Below, one piece after another: positions 25,140 to 37,570 of a stretch of 64,000 nt of DNA (its first letter is position 1; each line of letters starts with the position of its first letter). The position numbers and the translations under genes are program-made. The DNA is from Megalonaias nervosa. Its lineage: Eukaryota > Mollusca > Bivalvia > Unionida > Unionidae. The notes under the pieces are model-generated. The model ran no database searches. It was not told where the DNA came from and was given only the letters and a program-made list of their open reading frames with translations. The stretch lies in assembly GCA_016617855.1 (NCBI GenBank), contig JAECUM010001845.1, positions 1 through 64,000 on the forward strand, written 5' to 3'.

Positions 25140-26024
25140 CAACTTAGTAATAATAATAACAATAATAATGAGGACTTTGTATAGCGCCTAATCTTTAGAA
25201 GCTCTAAGCGCTTTACAACATTTGACAACACTTAAAAAACATATATAATGATACGATTACAAAACTAAAAACAAACACCACGAAATTAGAAAACAGAAAA
25301 CATGCTGTAAATATTTAAGGTAAGGAAACAGTAGGTCTTTAAGTCTGTTCTTGCAGTTGAAATAGGTGAGTTTTAAGAGTGCTCTTGAATGAGATCACTG
25401 TGTCTTTGTGTCTAAGTTCAGTGGGCAACTCGTTCCACGTTGCTGGGCCCTGGTATGCAAAAGAACGTTGTCCACATGATTTCATTTTCATAGTGGGAAT
25501 AATGAGAATACGAGTGTCAGAAGAGGAGCGTAAGTATCTTGCTGGTGTGTACACATGGGTGAGGTCAGATAGGTATGTTGGACTGGAATCCATCAGTGAA
25601 ATGTAGCACAGAGAACAAATTTTGTGTTTAATTCTGGATCGAATGGATAGCCAGTGTAGGGTACAGAGCAGGGGGAGGCATGCTCTGATCGTGGTACTCT
25701 AAGGATGATCCGATAAGCTGTGTTTTGAACTTTTTGAAGTTTCTGGAGTAGATATTGAGACGAACCAGACAGAATTGAGTTACAATAGTCCAGTCTTGAA
25801 AGTACTAAGGAACACACAAGTGTTTTAGTGGAATCAACTGAAAGATACTCGCAAATGGAGCTGATGCATCTCAGCTCAAAATATGCAGCCTTGCATATGT
25901 TCATGACATGTTGGTGCAATGAGAGAGTACTGTCGAGAGTAACACCTAGGTTTCATCCTGACTGTGTGAATTTAATGTTGGTGTTGCTGATATTTATTGT
26001 CTGAGGTAAAGGATGTGAATGAGA
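25140..26024 (-). mobile_element. non-LTR retrotransposon 3' fragment (L2/CR1-like), broken
   Basis: A 5'-truncated LINE on the minus strand. In the minus direction it begins near 26020 inside the C-terminal part of the reverse-transcriptase ORF. Recognisable pieces in order are PLPQTINISNT, an in-frame stop near 25948, NLGVTLDSTLS, SRLDYCNSILSG, LQKVQNTAYRIIL, HWLSIRSRIKHKIC and WNELPTELRH. These match the region after the catalytic fingers/palm of L2/CR1-group ORF2 proteins. The YADD site and endonuclease lie upstream and are absent. The frame shifts once in the C-run around 25672-25682. The 3' UTR ends gcgctatacaaagtcctca plus a (TTATTATTG)-type tail at 25148-25171, typical of this group. 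The fragment interrupts the 24.7-26.9 kb repeat locus. It is not coding-competent. Confidence 0.88.
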
Positions 26025-26870
26025 AAGTATAGGGAATAACTTCCGAAGATACTGTGTAATATCAGGAGTAAGCTTCTATGATACAAGTTAGTACTGGGAA
26101 TAACTTCCAAAGATACTGTGTAATATCAGGAGTAACTTCCTATGATACAACTTAATATTGGGAGTAACTTCCAAAGATAAAGTGTAACCTTCTAAGCTAC
26201 AACTTAGTACTGTCAGTAGCTCCTGAAGATACAACTTAATATTGGGAGTAACTTCCTATAATACAACTTAATATTGGGAGTAACTTCCTGTTATACAACT
26301 TTATCAGGAGTAACTTCCTGAGATGTAACTGTATTGGAAGTAACTTCCTATGATACAACTTTGTATCAGGAGTAGCTTCCTATGATAAAATTCTGTATCT
26401 GGAGTAACTTCCTATGATACAACTACATATCAGGAGTAACCTCCTATGATAGAACTTAAAATTGGAAGGAAAGTCCCAATATACAACTTAGTATTGGGAA
26501 TAACTTTCTATGACATACAACTTAGTATTCGCTATAACTCTCTAAGAGATACAGTTTAGTACTGGGAATAACTCTCTAAGACATACAACTTAGTACTGGG
26601 AATAACGTTCTAAGACATACAACTTAGTACTGGGAATAACTCTCTAAGACATACAACTTAGTACTGGGAATAACGTTCTAAGACATACAACTTAGTACTG
26701 GGAATAACTCTCTAAGACATACAACTTAATATTGGGAATAACTCTCTAAGACATACAACTTAGTATTAGGAATAACTTTCTAAGACAAAAAACTTAGTAT
26801 TGGGAATAACTCTCTAAGATATACAACTTAGTATTGGGATTAACTCTCTAAGATATAAATCAATATCTAA
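26025..26870. repeat. 33-34 bp minisatellite, about 25 copies
   Basis: The unit gggaataactctctaagaca plus tacaacttagtact is regular (34 bp) from about 26490. The left half is degenerate (ggagtaacttcctatgatac types). Its first unit matches the unit at 24698 on the other side of the LINE fragment, so both were one locus. Confidence 0.92.
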
Positions 26871-28269
26871 AATCATTTTTCAATTCTGAAAAGGTCATCC
26901 TCAATATCCCTGTTATTGTATGAGTATTTTAACATCTTTTCTATCAGAAACCTGAAAAAGACCTTCAAATGCCAATAATTTGAAACAGTCTGAAGCCTTT
27001 ATAAACTTTAAATTAACCTGAGTTATTCATTACCAATTCAAGGAGATAAAATTTCTCTTTGAATTTAAACAAAAGTTAGGAAAAAAGGAAATGGTAATAG
27101 GAACATATATATACCTGATACATCTACCATCAGATCGTGATTTCTATCAATATTTATTGCAAGGAAGGAGAGTGAGTGAGAGATTAAAAAAGGAAAACAT
27201 TCATTGCTTTTATATATCTAGAACAGTAGGAATATGTGAGTGATGATTTTGTTACAGAGTATCTCATAACCTAATACATTGTTCTAGACACATAAGACCT
27301 TCCCAGTCTGGAAGCTTTTTGGAGGGTGATATTTCAATTAATTTGTATAGGATATACTTTTTTAAATACAGAAATACATTTTTAAATCATTTGCAACAAT
27401 GCATAAACAGGAAGAATACAGCAAAACTGTTGCAACATCTTACACAAATGAACCCATATGACAACGTATAGTAAATACTATATTATTCTTCTGAAATGCA
27501 AAAATGCTGTGGTAGAGAAATCAATTGCATGGTAGGCCTGGACAACTAAAAATCAGACATAGGCAACCATGTGACCAAAAGTCAAAGCTCACCTAGACAA
27601 TTATCTTTTAATGGTAATAAATGCAGATGTATGCAGTTATGTAAATCAATAAATGGGCTGCCAGATGAAAACATATTTTGGCAATGATTTTCACATAATT
27701 TGCAGGAAATCCATTAAAAAGGTGTAAATAATTGATTAACCAATTTAATTTGAACTGGATTTATATCATACATTTTTAAACAGACACTTGATATTTCTTG
27801 GCAACCAAATTCACCTGAATTGGCTGGACATTGACCATGCCTTTGGAAAATTATTCTGCCCCAGGTGGACAGAACTTCAGCACTGTTGACACTGCCAATA
27901 CCTGTCTCACAATGCTGATACACTTATTATCACTTTTATTGTTGTAATTATTATTAGCATGAAATTTTACGAAACAGAAATTTCCCAATCTAAGATTTCA
28001 TTTAGGATTCAGGTCATTCCATGATGTCACTCATCCAATATGTCTTCACTTAACTCCTGATATAAAAAGATATAAATGGTTTAGGAATTCTGGTGTACCC
28101 CATAAATGTTTATTCAACTCTATTGAATTTTGTCCTGAATACATGTGTTTGCAAGTTTTTCTTGGTAACTTTACAGAAAATTCCATTTGACAATGTTTGT
28201 TCAGGACCGCTACTGACAACTTCTCAGAAAAGTCTCATCTTAATAGATATAAAGTGTCCTTCTGTACTC
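26871..28269. other. unannotated intron-like sequence with a possible decayed exon
   Basis: Mostly AT-rich without features. Minus-strand 27750-27925 is more complex and contains short Cys/Pro/Gly pieces (CQHCETGIGSVNSAE; FCPPGAE) in different frames separated by stops. This could be a decayed Cys-rich exon or chance. Confidence 0.3.
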
Positions 28270-28630
28270 AATTATCATGGCTTGAGATAAAATTACGTAT
28301 GAGAACAGTATCATGGCTTGAGATAAAATTACATGAGAACAGTATCATGATTTGTGATAAGATTTCATATGAGAACAATATAACTTGTGACAAGATTACA
28401 TATGAGAACAACCTAACTTGTGATAAGATTACATATGAGAACATTATCATGACTTGTGACAAGATTACATATGAGAACCACTTAACTTGTGACAAGATTA
28501 CATATGAGAACAACCTAACTTGTGATAAGATTACAAATAAGAACATATCATGACTTGTGATAAGATTAGATTATACACATGAGAACATTATGATATTTTA
28601 TTATATGATTACATGTGAACACTATCATAA
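28270..28630. repeat. 33-36 bp minisatellite, about 10 copies
   Basis: The unit cttgtgacaagattacatat then gagaacaacctaa has a 33-bp period, with 36-bp variants carrying tatcatga. It is open in one frame on each strand because of the period; neither frame is taken as a gene. Confidence 0.93.
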
Positions 28631-28914
28631 CAAAGAAAGCATGACCTGTACCGGTAGCTTTGAATAGCACAAGTTTTTCCCCTTTAATTACAATTTGTGA
28701 TGAGCTCAACCCTGTTAGAGAAAACATGATTCATTCAATAAACCTTACAAAGCACAAACAGTTTTTCTTCTCATCATGGTGTTCACAGTAGTTACTATTG
28801 TTAGGAAAAAAAGTGCTATGCTAAAATGACTGAACTCCCTGGGTAGCTCTAACAGATAATGAATAATGACTAAATAATATAGTTATGTGGACAAGAGGCT
28901 AATTATGAAAAATC

Positions 28915-29012
28915 TGTATTAAATTTATTCAAAACTACATAGGTACTGGGCATGGTTTGTTCTAAACAAAAATGTCTAAATGTACAAAAGTGTGTTCTGA
29001 TCAGGAACATTA
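28915..29012. repeat. dispersed repeat shared with 12770-12892
   Basis: Same landmark order as the 12.8 kb copy, ending at ctgatcaggaacattaact. Here it is not followed by an AC microsatellite. Confidence 0.6.
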
Positions 29013-29769
29013 ACTTTATGTTCTATCATGATTGGTACTTTTTGAGAAGTTGTGAGAAGAACAAACTTTGTCTCTGGCACTACAAGATTAAAACTAAACC
29101 TAGTTTACTATGAAAAACATGTACAGGAATGTATTTGGACAGCACTTAGTCTAAATATGGCAACATGGATAACGGACTACGATGAACCTTAGCAAATAAA
29201 TTTCAGTACATTTTTGAAACTGGATTATAGTTATAAATGGTATGACTTTTGAAAAGATACAGGTATTCAATTTGGGATTGGCACTGCACCTTGATGGACA
29301 CTGAATGGGCTTTTTATTATTAACAACAACAATAAATCAAGGTATGAATTCTTACTAGTAGTGTAGGTACATGGGACACTTCTTTGACTCACAGGTGTAA
29401 AAATTCCATAAGAGCCATACCACTCCAATGAGAAGTAAACAAGTTTCACTGGATAGTCCACATTTATCCATTAGACTAACATGCTAATTAATCTGTATTG
29501 ATCATTTACTTGTTAAGTCAACCCTATAATGTGCAAGAACCACTAGGGAACCTGCAAATAAAGTGGTCATTTTTACCACCAGTATTATATGCTGGTTAGT
29601 AAATCAAATTTTTGAAAGGCCACTACTATAGTATGCCATCTGTCTTGAGATCTAAATCCCCTATAACATCTTTCAAGGGACCACTTAAAATGTACCTTGA
29701 GACCACTATTTTTTGGCAGATAGGGTAGTCACTCAAGATTTAGTTTTATAGCAAAGATGTTTGTTTTAT
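29013..29769. other. unannotated intron-like sequence
   Basis: AT-rich; nothing recognisable. Confidence 0.35.
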
Positions 29770-29950
29770 GTACCATATATATTCATGTATAGGTTGAATA
29801 GGCCCATATCTACAATCCCATAACGCTAGGTCTATACAGTTTGTTAGGAGTAATCAGTTGAACAAACAATATAGACCTTGATATACCAATGCATTATCAG
29901 GGTCTAGGTTGTCTACTAATGGATCTATATTTTATGTAAGCATATACCAT
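29770..29950 (-). mobile_element. double-hairpin MITE-like repeat, copy 2
   Basis: On the minus strand the order is the same as at 48822-49035: a ctagaccctgataatgcatt-like first arm and loop, gtctatattgtttgttc, gattactcctaacaaac, then a diverged second hairpin. The ends read atatattcatgtataggttg on the plus strand. Confidence 0.68.
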
Positions 29951-30289
29951 TATCTAAAGGACTTTTTATCCTGATATAATCTATCTCTCCCAAGGAGTCC
30001 TAATAGTTAACATTTATCTATTCAAGTTTTGACTCTTTTTAAGTATACATATAACCTTTTAAGCCTTTTTCATTTACCTTGCATCTTACAGAGAGTTTTT
30101 GGATTACTGTAGCCTTGTATCTTCTATCTCTAAGTAGTGCATGCTCGACTTTATTCAGACACATTATCTTCATGCAGATATCATCTCCTTCTGAATTTTG
30201 TGCAATTCTTTTTGCTTTTATTATTTGTACTGCATAGCTTTTAATCAGCACTGTATGGCTATGAGCTTTTAAACACTACACATACCTGT
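29951..30289. other. unannotated, open minus-strand frame of unknown meaning
   Basis: The minus-strand frame 30039-30251 (70 codons, Lys/Arg-rich, includes VEHALLRDRRYKATVIQKL) has more even composition than its surroundings and is followed by a gtaaat at about 30076. I do not recognise it, and the acceptor side has no good polypyrimidine tract. Confidence 0.25.

Positions 30290-30327
<38 letters not shown>
30290..30327. repeat. (CA)n microsatellite
   Basis: About 19 CA units. Confidence 0.96.
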
Positions 30328-30328
<1 letters not shown>

Positions 30329-30724
30329 AAATCTTGATACTATAAAGTAACAGATATAATAAAACAAAGTAAAAGGAAACTCAAAATCATGGTTAATAAG
30401 GCAACAAAAACAATGTGTGTTTATATGGTTGGCCAACCATCCCTGTTTCTCATTGCCAACCCTAGTAGTTTTTTCCACCATGGAAAAAAAAAAATCACAA
30501 AAAACCCACATTAAATATATACAATATTTATTTTTAAAAACCTGCCTACCCTAATTTTAAAAACAGTGCAATTGGAAACACATTTGGAGGGGAGCTAACC
30601 AAGGTTTACTGTGACATTTGTAGCAGCTGTCTGTTACAACGTTATTATTTAAAATGAATTAAACATATCTCTTCTTGGCTGCTTTTAAAGCTTTTAGTGT
30701 CAAAACTAACTTACTCACTGAAAC

Positions 30725-31545
30725 AATAATCAGAATCACTTCATATAGCAATAAAAGTAGACATAAACTGGACACTTCATTAAGGCAATAACAATGGACA
30801 TAACCCAGATACTTCATGTAGGCAATAAAAGTGGACATAACCTGGACACTTCATAAGACAATAACAGTGGACATAACCTGGACACTTCAAAAAGGCAATA
30901 ACAGTGGACATGACCTGGACACTTAATAATGACAATAAAAGTGGACATCACCTGGACATGTCATAGGCAATAAAAGTGGACATAACCTGGACACTTCATA
31001 AAGGCAATAAAAGTGGACATAACCTGGGCACTTCATAAGACAATAGCAGTGGACATAACCTGGACACTTCGTAAAGGCAATAACAGTGGACATAACCTGG
31101 ACACTTAATAATGACAATAAAAGTGGACATCACCTGGACATGTCATAGGCAATAAAAGTGGACATAACCTGGACACTTCATAAAGGCAATAAAAGTGGAC
31201 ATAACCTGGGCACTTCATAAGACAATAGCAGTGGACATAACCTGGACACTTCGTAAAGGCAATAACAGTGGACATAACCTGGACACTTAATAATGACAAT
31301 AAAAGTGGACATCACCTGGACATGTCATAGGCAATAAAAGTGGACATAACCTGGACACTTCATAAAGGCAATAAAAGTGGACATAACCTGGGCACTTCAT
31401 AAGACAATAACAGTGGACATAACCTGGACATTTCATAAAGGCAGTAACAGTGGACATAACCTGGACAATTGATAAAGGCAATAAAAGTGGACTTAACCTG
31501 GACTCTTCATAATGTAAAAGTGGACATAATCTGGACACTATTTCA
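30725..31545. repeat. 36-bp minisatellite organised in a 182-bp higher-order repeat
   Basis: The unit gtggacataacctggacact then tcataaaggcaataaca repeats every 36-37 bp. From about 30923 five consecutive variant units form a 182-bp block (starts 30923, 31105, 31287). The first two blocks look identical in every base I compared and the third matches over its first ~130 bp. Identical 64-residue minus-strand frames starting at 31117 and 31299 reflect this and are not genes. Confidence 0.95.
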
Positions 31546-33485
31546 AGCATTCATCTACCTGTAATAATGCAGCTCTAAAGCATGAATATACATAGACTGG
31601 CTTTGACAGTGTAACCTGAGAAGTGCTGATTACCTTGTCAGCAAGGAGTATGTATGGATTAATCTAAATAATAGCACATAAGCAAAGCAAGGATTGATCA
31701 GGGAATGGTCTACATGTCACAGCAGGCATAACATCAGGACATAAACAGTTAATACATTGATCATCATTTGCTGTATTTACTCATGCATAACATGTACCCA
31801 AATGTAAACATGACTGCCTTTCTCCTATTGCAAAATGTGCTAGCACATAGGATCCATGCAATTGGAACACAACTGGTCCTTTCAACCGAAGTTTCATGAA
31901 AAACACCAAGAAAATATTATCTCCACTACACATATATGTACCTTGTTTACCAAATGATGTCATGTGTATATTAGCTACCATCAGTGTTCATGACAGTAAT
32001 TTAACAATTATGATGATTCATTCTTTGCTCAACATTTTGATGTTTCTTTTCCAAGAATAAACTGATAAGAAAACTTTCTTAATTTTTTTCAGCTAATGTA
32101 ATGGATATAATTTCTTTTATTCTTCTACAAATCAAAGCAAAAATATTTTTTCAAGCTGTTAGAAGGCCAGAAATGTTTCTTCAAAAAAATCCCAAGCTGC
32201 CACCCTCCCCAAAAATTAAAAGGTTGTTCCCTTAAGTGATAGCAGAGCTCAATATACACTTTTTGCATTTGGTTGCATTTCACAGACAGATATTTGTAAA
32301 TGGAATTTTGATTGACATAAAACTCCCAGGGACCTCACTTGTTTGATATTAAGAAAAAATAAATATTTTAAATGTGTTTTTTTATGGAATGTAAGTCATA
32401 TCCAGTCAACCATTGACGATAACAAAGAGTAATGGTATATCAAATGCACATGAAACGATGACATACTTTATAGTAATAAAAAATTCATAATGAACAACAT
32501 ACCATCACTTTTAAACACAGTAAACTTATCTTCCAAAATCAGAACACCTGGTCTTCATAAATATATTTTACTAAAGGACAACAAATGAGGCAGGGATGGA
32601 TGGATGGATATACATGGATGGGAGAGGGATAAAATAACAGATGACTGAATGATGGAAGAATTAATAATCCAGAAGATATGGATCAGCAGAATGCTGTGTT
32701 TCTGTGTAAATAAGCCATATAATTAGCACTAAAGGAAGTAAATCATTCCATAAGCCAGTCCAATCAATAATTGATCATTACAGGGAATCAGTAATGGCTC
32801 TGAAGCACAGGAAGCCATGACATACCTTATGAACATAATAATCTTGCAGGTACAGTGTATATTATCCAACAAAGAGCACACTGTACATAAACATGACGTA
32901 AAAGTAAATAATATTTAAGGAATGACATTTAAAGTACGATCTCGTTCATCTGATACCAGCCATTATAGGCTAACCTTGATCATTTCGTAAACAGGTTTGT
33001 TTATTTGAATGTAACACAAAAATGGTTCCCATATGATATCATATTTAAAGAAATTATTGAATAAAAGGAAGTCTGATTAACTGGACTAAAGTGTAATTAA
33101 GGAAACTGCTGAGATCATGCTCTCGATTTATTTATAATTATATATCAGCATATATCAGTATTTGTAATCACTGGCATGACAGAATTCTCAAGCTGGTGTG
33201 TATGGTAAAATGTTCTAATGCATGGCTCATCTTTGTTAATTAATGAATATTGATCTACAACTTATTATTGTCAGTTTAATGGAGTCTTTCCATTTACATT
33301 CATTTCCAGGACAAAACAATTTTATGTAAAATAATCCATTTTTATCCAACCTGTTAGTTTATAGTGATTTCTGTAACTGGAAAAGTGATATGTATAACAC
33401 TATTCTGTGTATAGTGACTAAAACAATTTCCTTTGCCTATGACTATTTCTCCAATTTATTATTACACATAATGTTCATGCTTGGA
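31546..33485. other. 1.9 kb unannotated intron-like sequence
   Basis: AT-rich; a small (GGAT)n near 32595. No exon or repeat family recognised. A tgctgtatttactcatgca stretch at 31770 resembles the tactgtatttactcgcttat end of the 48.8 kb MITE-like repeat and may be a solo end. Confidence 0.35.
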
Positions 33486-34160
33486 GACAACTCTGTTTCT
33501 GTCTCTTGCATTTGAAAAACAAAGGTACTCTGTTTCAGACTCTTGCATTAGGAGACACAGGAACTCTGTTTCAGACACTTGCATTAGGAGACACAGGAAC
33601 TCTGTTTCAGACACTTGCATTAAGAGACAAAGGAACTCTGTTTCAGACACTTGCATTAGGAGACACAGGAACTCTGTTTCAGACACTTGGATTAGGAGAC
33701 ACAGGAACTCTGTTTCAGACACTTGCATTAGGAGACACAGGAACTCTGTTTCAGACTCTTGCATTAAGAGACACAGGAACTCTGTTTCAGACACTTGCAT
33801 TAGGAGACACAGGAACTCTGTTTCAGACTCTTGCATTAGGAGACACAGGAACTCTGTTTCAGATCTTTGCATTAGGAGACACAGGAACTCTGTTTCAGAT
33901 CTTTGCATTAAGAGACACAGGAACTCTGTTTCAGGCTCTTGCATTAGGAGACACAGGAACTCTGTTTCAGACTCTTGCATTATGAGACACAGGAACTCTG
34001 TTTCAGACACTTGCATTAGGAGACACAGGAACTCTGTTTCAGACTTGTGCATGAGTAAGACAAAAGAACTCTGTTTCAGACTCTTGCATTAGACAGACCA
34101 AGGAACTCTGTTTCAAACTCTTGCATTACAAACACAAAATAATTCTCTTTCAGACTCATT
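33486..34160. repeat. 36-bp minisatellite, about 18 copies
   Basis: The unit gaactctgtttcagacactt then gcattaggagacacag has a 36-bp period. Twelve codons per unit keep several frames open at once (two on plus, one on minus, 159-203 codons). Simultaneous openness in several frames and strands argues against coding. Confidence 0.95.
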
Positions 34161-34554
34161 CATTAGAAAAACGAAAGACTACACTGGACATGCAGCAAGT
34201 CATTTAACCATTCACGAAACAAATAAACGATATAATTTTTGTCCATCTCTCTGTTCCCAGGACTGAACAGGGCCTAAACCTACATCTCTTTAGAATTTTG
34301 GTCTCCATGGTGAAGTGATATTCATCTATCTTTAAAGTGACTGAAATCAGTAAAATGTGTATACTGTAAATTTTAGGCCAGCTGACCAGCAATTCCAATT
34401 TAATGCTGCAAACGTCATGATTTACTGTATAATATGGTCTGTTTGTAATTTAGACAGAAAAAAAGCAAGGGATGGTGGAAAAGATTGATTGATTGATTGA
34501 TGACTAATGGAAGGATTGATGTTTAAATCAAAGAATATTTAATGTTAAGGCAAA
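34161..34554. other. unannotated intron-like sequence
   Basis: AT-rich, with an (ATTG)n stretch at about 34482-34501; nothing else recognised. Confidence 0.35.
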
Positions 34555-34680
34555 GTAAAATGCTGCCCTGAGACAAACCAATTAAGTCCAGCCTGTGCTG
34601 GTCTGGAAAGGATTTAAACATGTAACCCACTAACTGGAAATCTAGCACTCTAACCACTGACAACCACAATGGTTACAGGA
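34555..34680 (-). mobile_element. tRNA-derived SINE remnant
   Basis: On the minus strand: ttgtcagtggttagagtgct (A-box side), then gggttacatgtttaaatcc as an eroded B box, then ccagcacaggctggacttaa. A head-only fragment of a family distinct from A and B. Confidence 0.5.
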
Positions 34681-35071
34681 AGGAAAGAGAAAAGGTCAGC
34701 AAACATACTCACAACAGAACACATCATTTTGTATGGAGAATAAAAGAACTGTCGGGAAAATGTTGAAAATATGAAAGTGCAAGACTGTATAGTTATCAAG
34801 TTTCTTACATTGTGATATTTATAATTGTGTCATCATCACTGGCAATTTTACACAAATAAAATCTCTGATCCCTGCTGGATATATGACCTGTACAGCGACA
34901 CCACTACAGAGAGAGAGGAATATAACCTTTGTCATAAGTGAATGTTAGAATCATCAATAAATCTCACATGTTTGCATTAACCCCTGAAAGATCCTGCTTA
35001 ATTTTTGATCACATGAGTAACAAAACCTATTACAAGATGATTCCTTTCAGAGATATTTATCATTGGCTTAC

Positions 35072-35164
35072 AGTACATCATCAGATCTCCTAATGGCACT
35101 GTTGTGTTGTCTGGTGAAGAATAGTGTCCAGCTGAATAAAGGGCACTATACTCAACCAACAACT
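35072..35164 (-). CDS. candidate internal exon of the minus-strand secreted gene (weak)
   Basis: On the minus strand the segment follows a good acceptor (ctcttcttctacag) and ends at a donor GTAAGC. It is 93 nt, open, and phase 1 at both ends. The translation includes SAGHYSSPDNTTVPLGDL, which reads like a GCC2/GCC3-type repeat with several expected Cys replaced by Ser or Tyr. Exon 2 at 44182-44281 ends in phase 2, so the two cannot join directly and another exon would be needed. The stretch tatagtgccctttattcag inside it resembles a repeat seen at 37571 and 41050, which weakens the case. It may be a decayed exon or chance. Confidence 0.22.
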
Positions 35165-35684
35165 CTGTAGAAGAAGAGTTCTAAAGGGACAAGGCAATAA
35201 TAGATTAGTACATTCCATGGCATTGTGTGTGGTCATATAATATTGTCATGGTGATATAGAACTCACTGGAATAGGTGCCAGTATACTTCCGAAAATCAAA
35301 TATAACATTGTCAAATGCATCATGTCCAAAAAAATAACATCCCTATAATCAGCCAATCATTTTAAAATTTATTATGTGACATACTAAATTAAGAAATTGT
35401 GATGTTGTGATGTGATCATGTATTTTTTATGGCATAATGCAGTAAAAATGATATTTTAACTGAACCAAATGTCTTAAATTTCTAAATTTTGCTCTTAATT
35501 AATAAAACAATTATTATAGACCTTTGGTTTAGCCTAAATGAAGTTTTATGAACCAGTAACCATGTCATAGTGACAACATTGGTCAATACAAGTTTTACTG
35601 ATTCATAAACTTCATACCAACCTCAACAATGGTCAATAACTCTATATGATCATCACATGCAGAAATGAGATTAATAAGCAACAA

Positions 35685-36211
35685 GTGACCTATTCCATTC
35701 TAGTCTTTATCATGGGATACACCAGAACAAAGTATGCACCTACTTAAGTCACTAGTGTGACACAAGTACCATTCTCGTCTTTATCATGGGATACACCGGA
35801 ACAAAGTATGCACCTACTTAAGTCACTAGTGTGACACAAGTACCATTCTAGTCTTTATCACGGGCTACACCAGAACAAAGTATGCACCTACTTAAGTCAC
35901 TAGTGTGACACAAGTACCATTCTAGTCTTTATCACCTGTTACATTAGAATAATGAATGTAGCTACTATAAGTCTAGCAATGTGTGACCTGTGTCATTTTA
36001 GCCTTTATCATATGTCACACTGAAGCAAAGTAAGTACCTACTGCAGGTCTAATGAACAATGTGTGACCTGCACCATTCTAGTCTTTATCATGTTATATGT
36101 CAGAACAAAGTATATACCTACTGCAAGTCTAATGCTCAGCAATGTGTGACATGTATCATTCTATTCTTTATCATGTGATATGTCAGAACGAAGTATGCAT
36201 CTACTGCAAGG
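35685..36211. repeat. 74-80 bp repeat array, left member of a duplicated locus
   Basis: The units carry ccattctagtctttatcatg, (a/g)gaacaaagtatgcacctac and cagcaatgtgtgac. The first three units have a 74-bp period and are nearly identical; the following ones are diverged and closer to the 80-bp type at 37571-38688. Confidence 0.92.
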
Positions 36212-36693
36212 CTAATGAAAAAGAATGTTAGTTACAGTACATGATGTCATGACATAATTTCATTATTAACTGTCCTATAGGTAGCTACCAATTAACCTGC
36301 ATAGTGACACAAATCACTGGTACAGTCTATCCCATTAAGATCTGTACACATTCAAGATGGTGATTCTGCAATGGCATGCTAATCTGAACTCATTCTAAAT
36401 TTGTATATCTGTGACTGCAATGCATATATGTAATGCTCTATTTTTACATTATTCTCAGCAGTGGTGTGGTGGCTCCTTAGTGGTTTGGTATGCAGTTGAC
36501 CCCTTCTCCCATTACAATAAAACAGCAGTGGTGGCTCCTGAATGAGTTTGGTATTCCAACCCCTTCCCCCATTACAATCAGAACAGATAATTTTTAGTGA
36601 AAAACAGAAATCAAATTGGTCACTTTCAGCAAAAAAAATAACATGTTCTCAAGACTACAACTTTATATAGACGTTAATTACACATGGAAACTT
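36212..36693. repeat. duplicated flank, copy 1
   Basis: Co-linear with 38689-39224: agaatgttagttacagtaca, taggtagctaccaattaacc, gtctatcccattaagatctg, tggtggctcctgaatgag and gaaatcaaattgg occur in the same order. Copy 1 lacks about 50 bp of the gtggctcc repeat region. No coding frame. Confidence 0.9.
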
Positions 36694-36696
36694 AAT

Positions 36697-36728
<32 letters not shown>

Positions 36729-37570
36729 AAGACATTATTTAGAGAAGGTAACTCAATTAGTTACAGAACTAATCTACCTTGAGGCCTTCTATCTGTTACA
36801 CTATATACAGTATATACAATATGATGTGAAGAATCTGGCTTGACACTAGACAATTAAGTGATTTTAAAAATCAAAGTATCAAACCTGGAATATATGCACA
36901 GGCATCTGTGAACATACAAATATATATAAAATATCATCCTGTATTGAAACATTCTACTGTGAAAATGATGCAAAATTACAGAAAAGCGGCAACATTTATT
37001 GTACTAGAACTGTTCAATTGTCTGAAGATTTCATCCATTTGGGACATTGATTATGAAAAGAAGAATGCTAGAAGCCTGCCTTATGTCACTAGGAATGTTG
37101 TTCCATACCAGTGGACCAGTATATTGAAAACTTTTTGTAAACAATTCCTTCTTTGTCCTTGGTATAATGTAATTTTTACTTCTTATGGCCCTTAAATTTG
37201 GAGTACCATCAGCATCTCTTTGGTGAAAGATATTGCTTAGATAGACAGGAATGGCTTTTCTGGATACTTTATACATCAATCTGGCCTTTCTAAGAAATAT
37301 TCTTTCATGTATTATTAAAATCTTCATATTATTCATTGCATTCTGGAAAATGTGTATACATTTATCTAGAATTAAATGGCAAGCTCTCTTTTGGAGTCTT
37401 AAAAGTGTTGCTATGTTTGAATTAGAGGTATTACCCCAAATTATATTATAATAGTCCAGAAATGGCTGAATATAACTTTCATAAAAGATGACCCTATACT
37501 GAAGAGGACTGTATGTTTTAATTTCCTCAGTAGCCAAAGAACTCAAATATTTTTTGAATTGATGGTAACT
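36694..37570 (-). mobile_element. non-LTR retrotransposon 3' fragment with (TAA)n tail
   Basis: On the minus strand an open frame of about 171 codons (37546-37031) encodes the C-terminal region of a non-LTR reverse transcriptase: YIQPFLDYYNIIWG, LLRLQKRACHLIL, RKARLMYKVSRKAIPVYLS, LRAIRSKNYIIPR and GPLVWNNIP in the usual order of CR1/Jockey-group ORF2 ends. The catalytic YADD part and endonuclease are missing, so it is 5'-truncated. The frame itself is intact, so it is younger than the 25 kb fragment. After the stop near 37031 comes a 3' UTR that ends in a (TTA)n tail at 36694-36731. The tail abuts the end of duplicated flank copy 1, and the 5' side lies at the start of array copy 2. Confidence 0.87.

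Noticed and set aside
25379..25606. Plus-strand 75-codon frame
   Set aside because: Antisense shadow of the LINE reverse-transcriptase fragment.
30923..31299. Two identical 64-codon frames suggesting a duplicated gene
   Set aside because: They are copies of a 182-bp higher-order minisatellite block.
33462..34092. Open frames of 159-203 codons on both strands
   Set aside because: They are translations of an 18-copy 36-bp minisatellite, open in several frames and both strands at once because the period is a multiple of three.
36908..37195. Plus-strand 95-codon frame
   Set aside because: Antisense of the second LINE fragment, whose minus-strand frame has clear reverse-transcriptase similarity.
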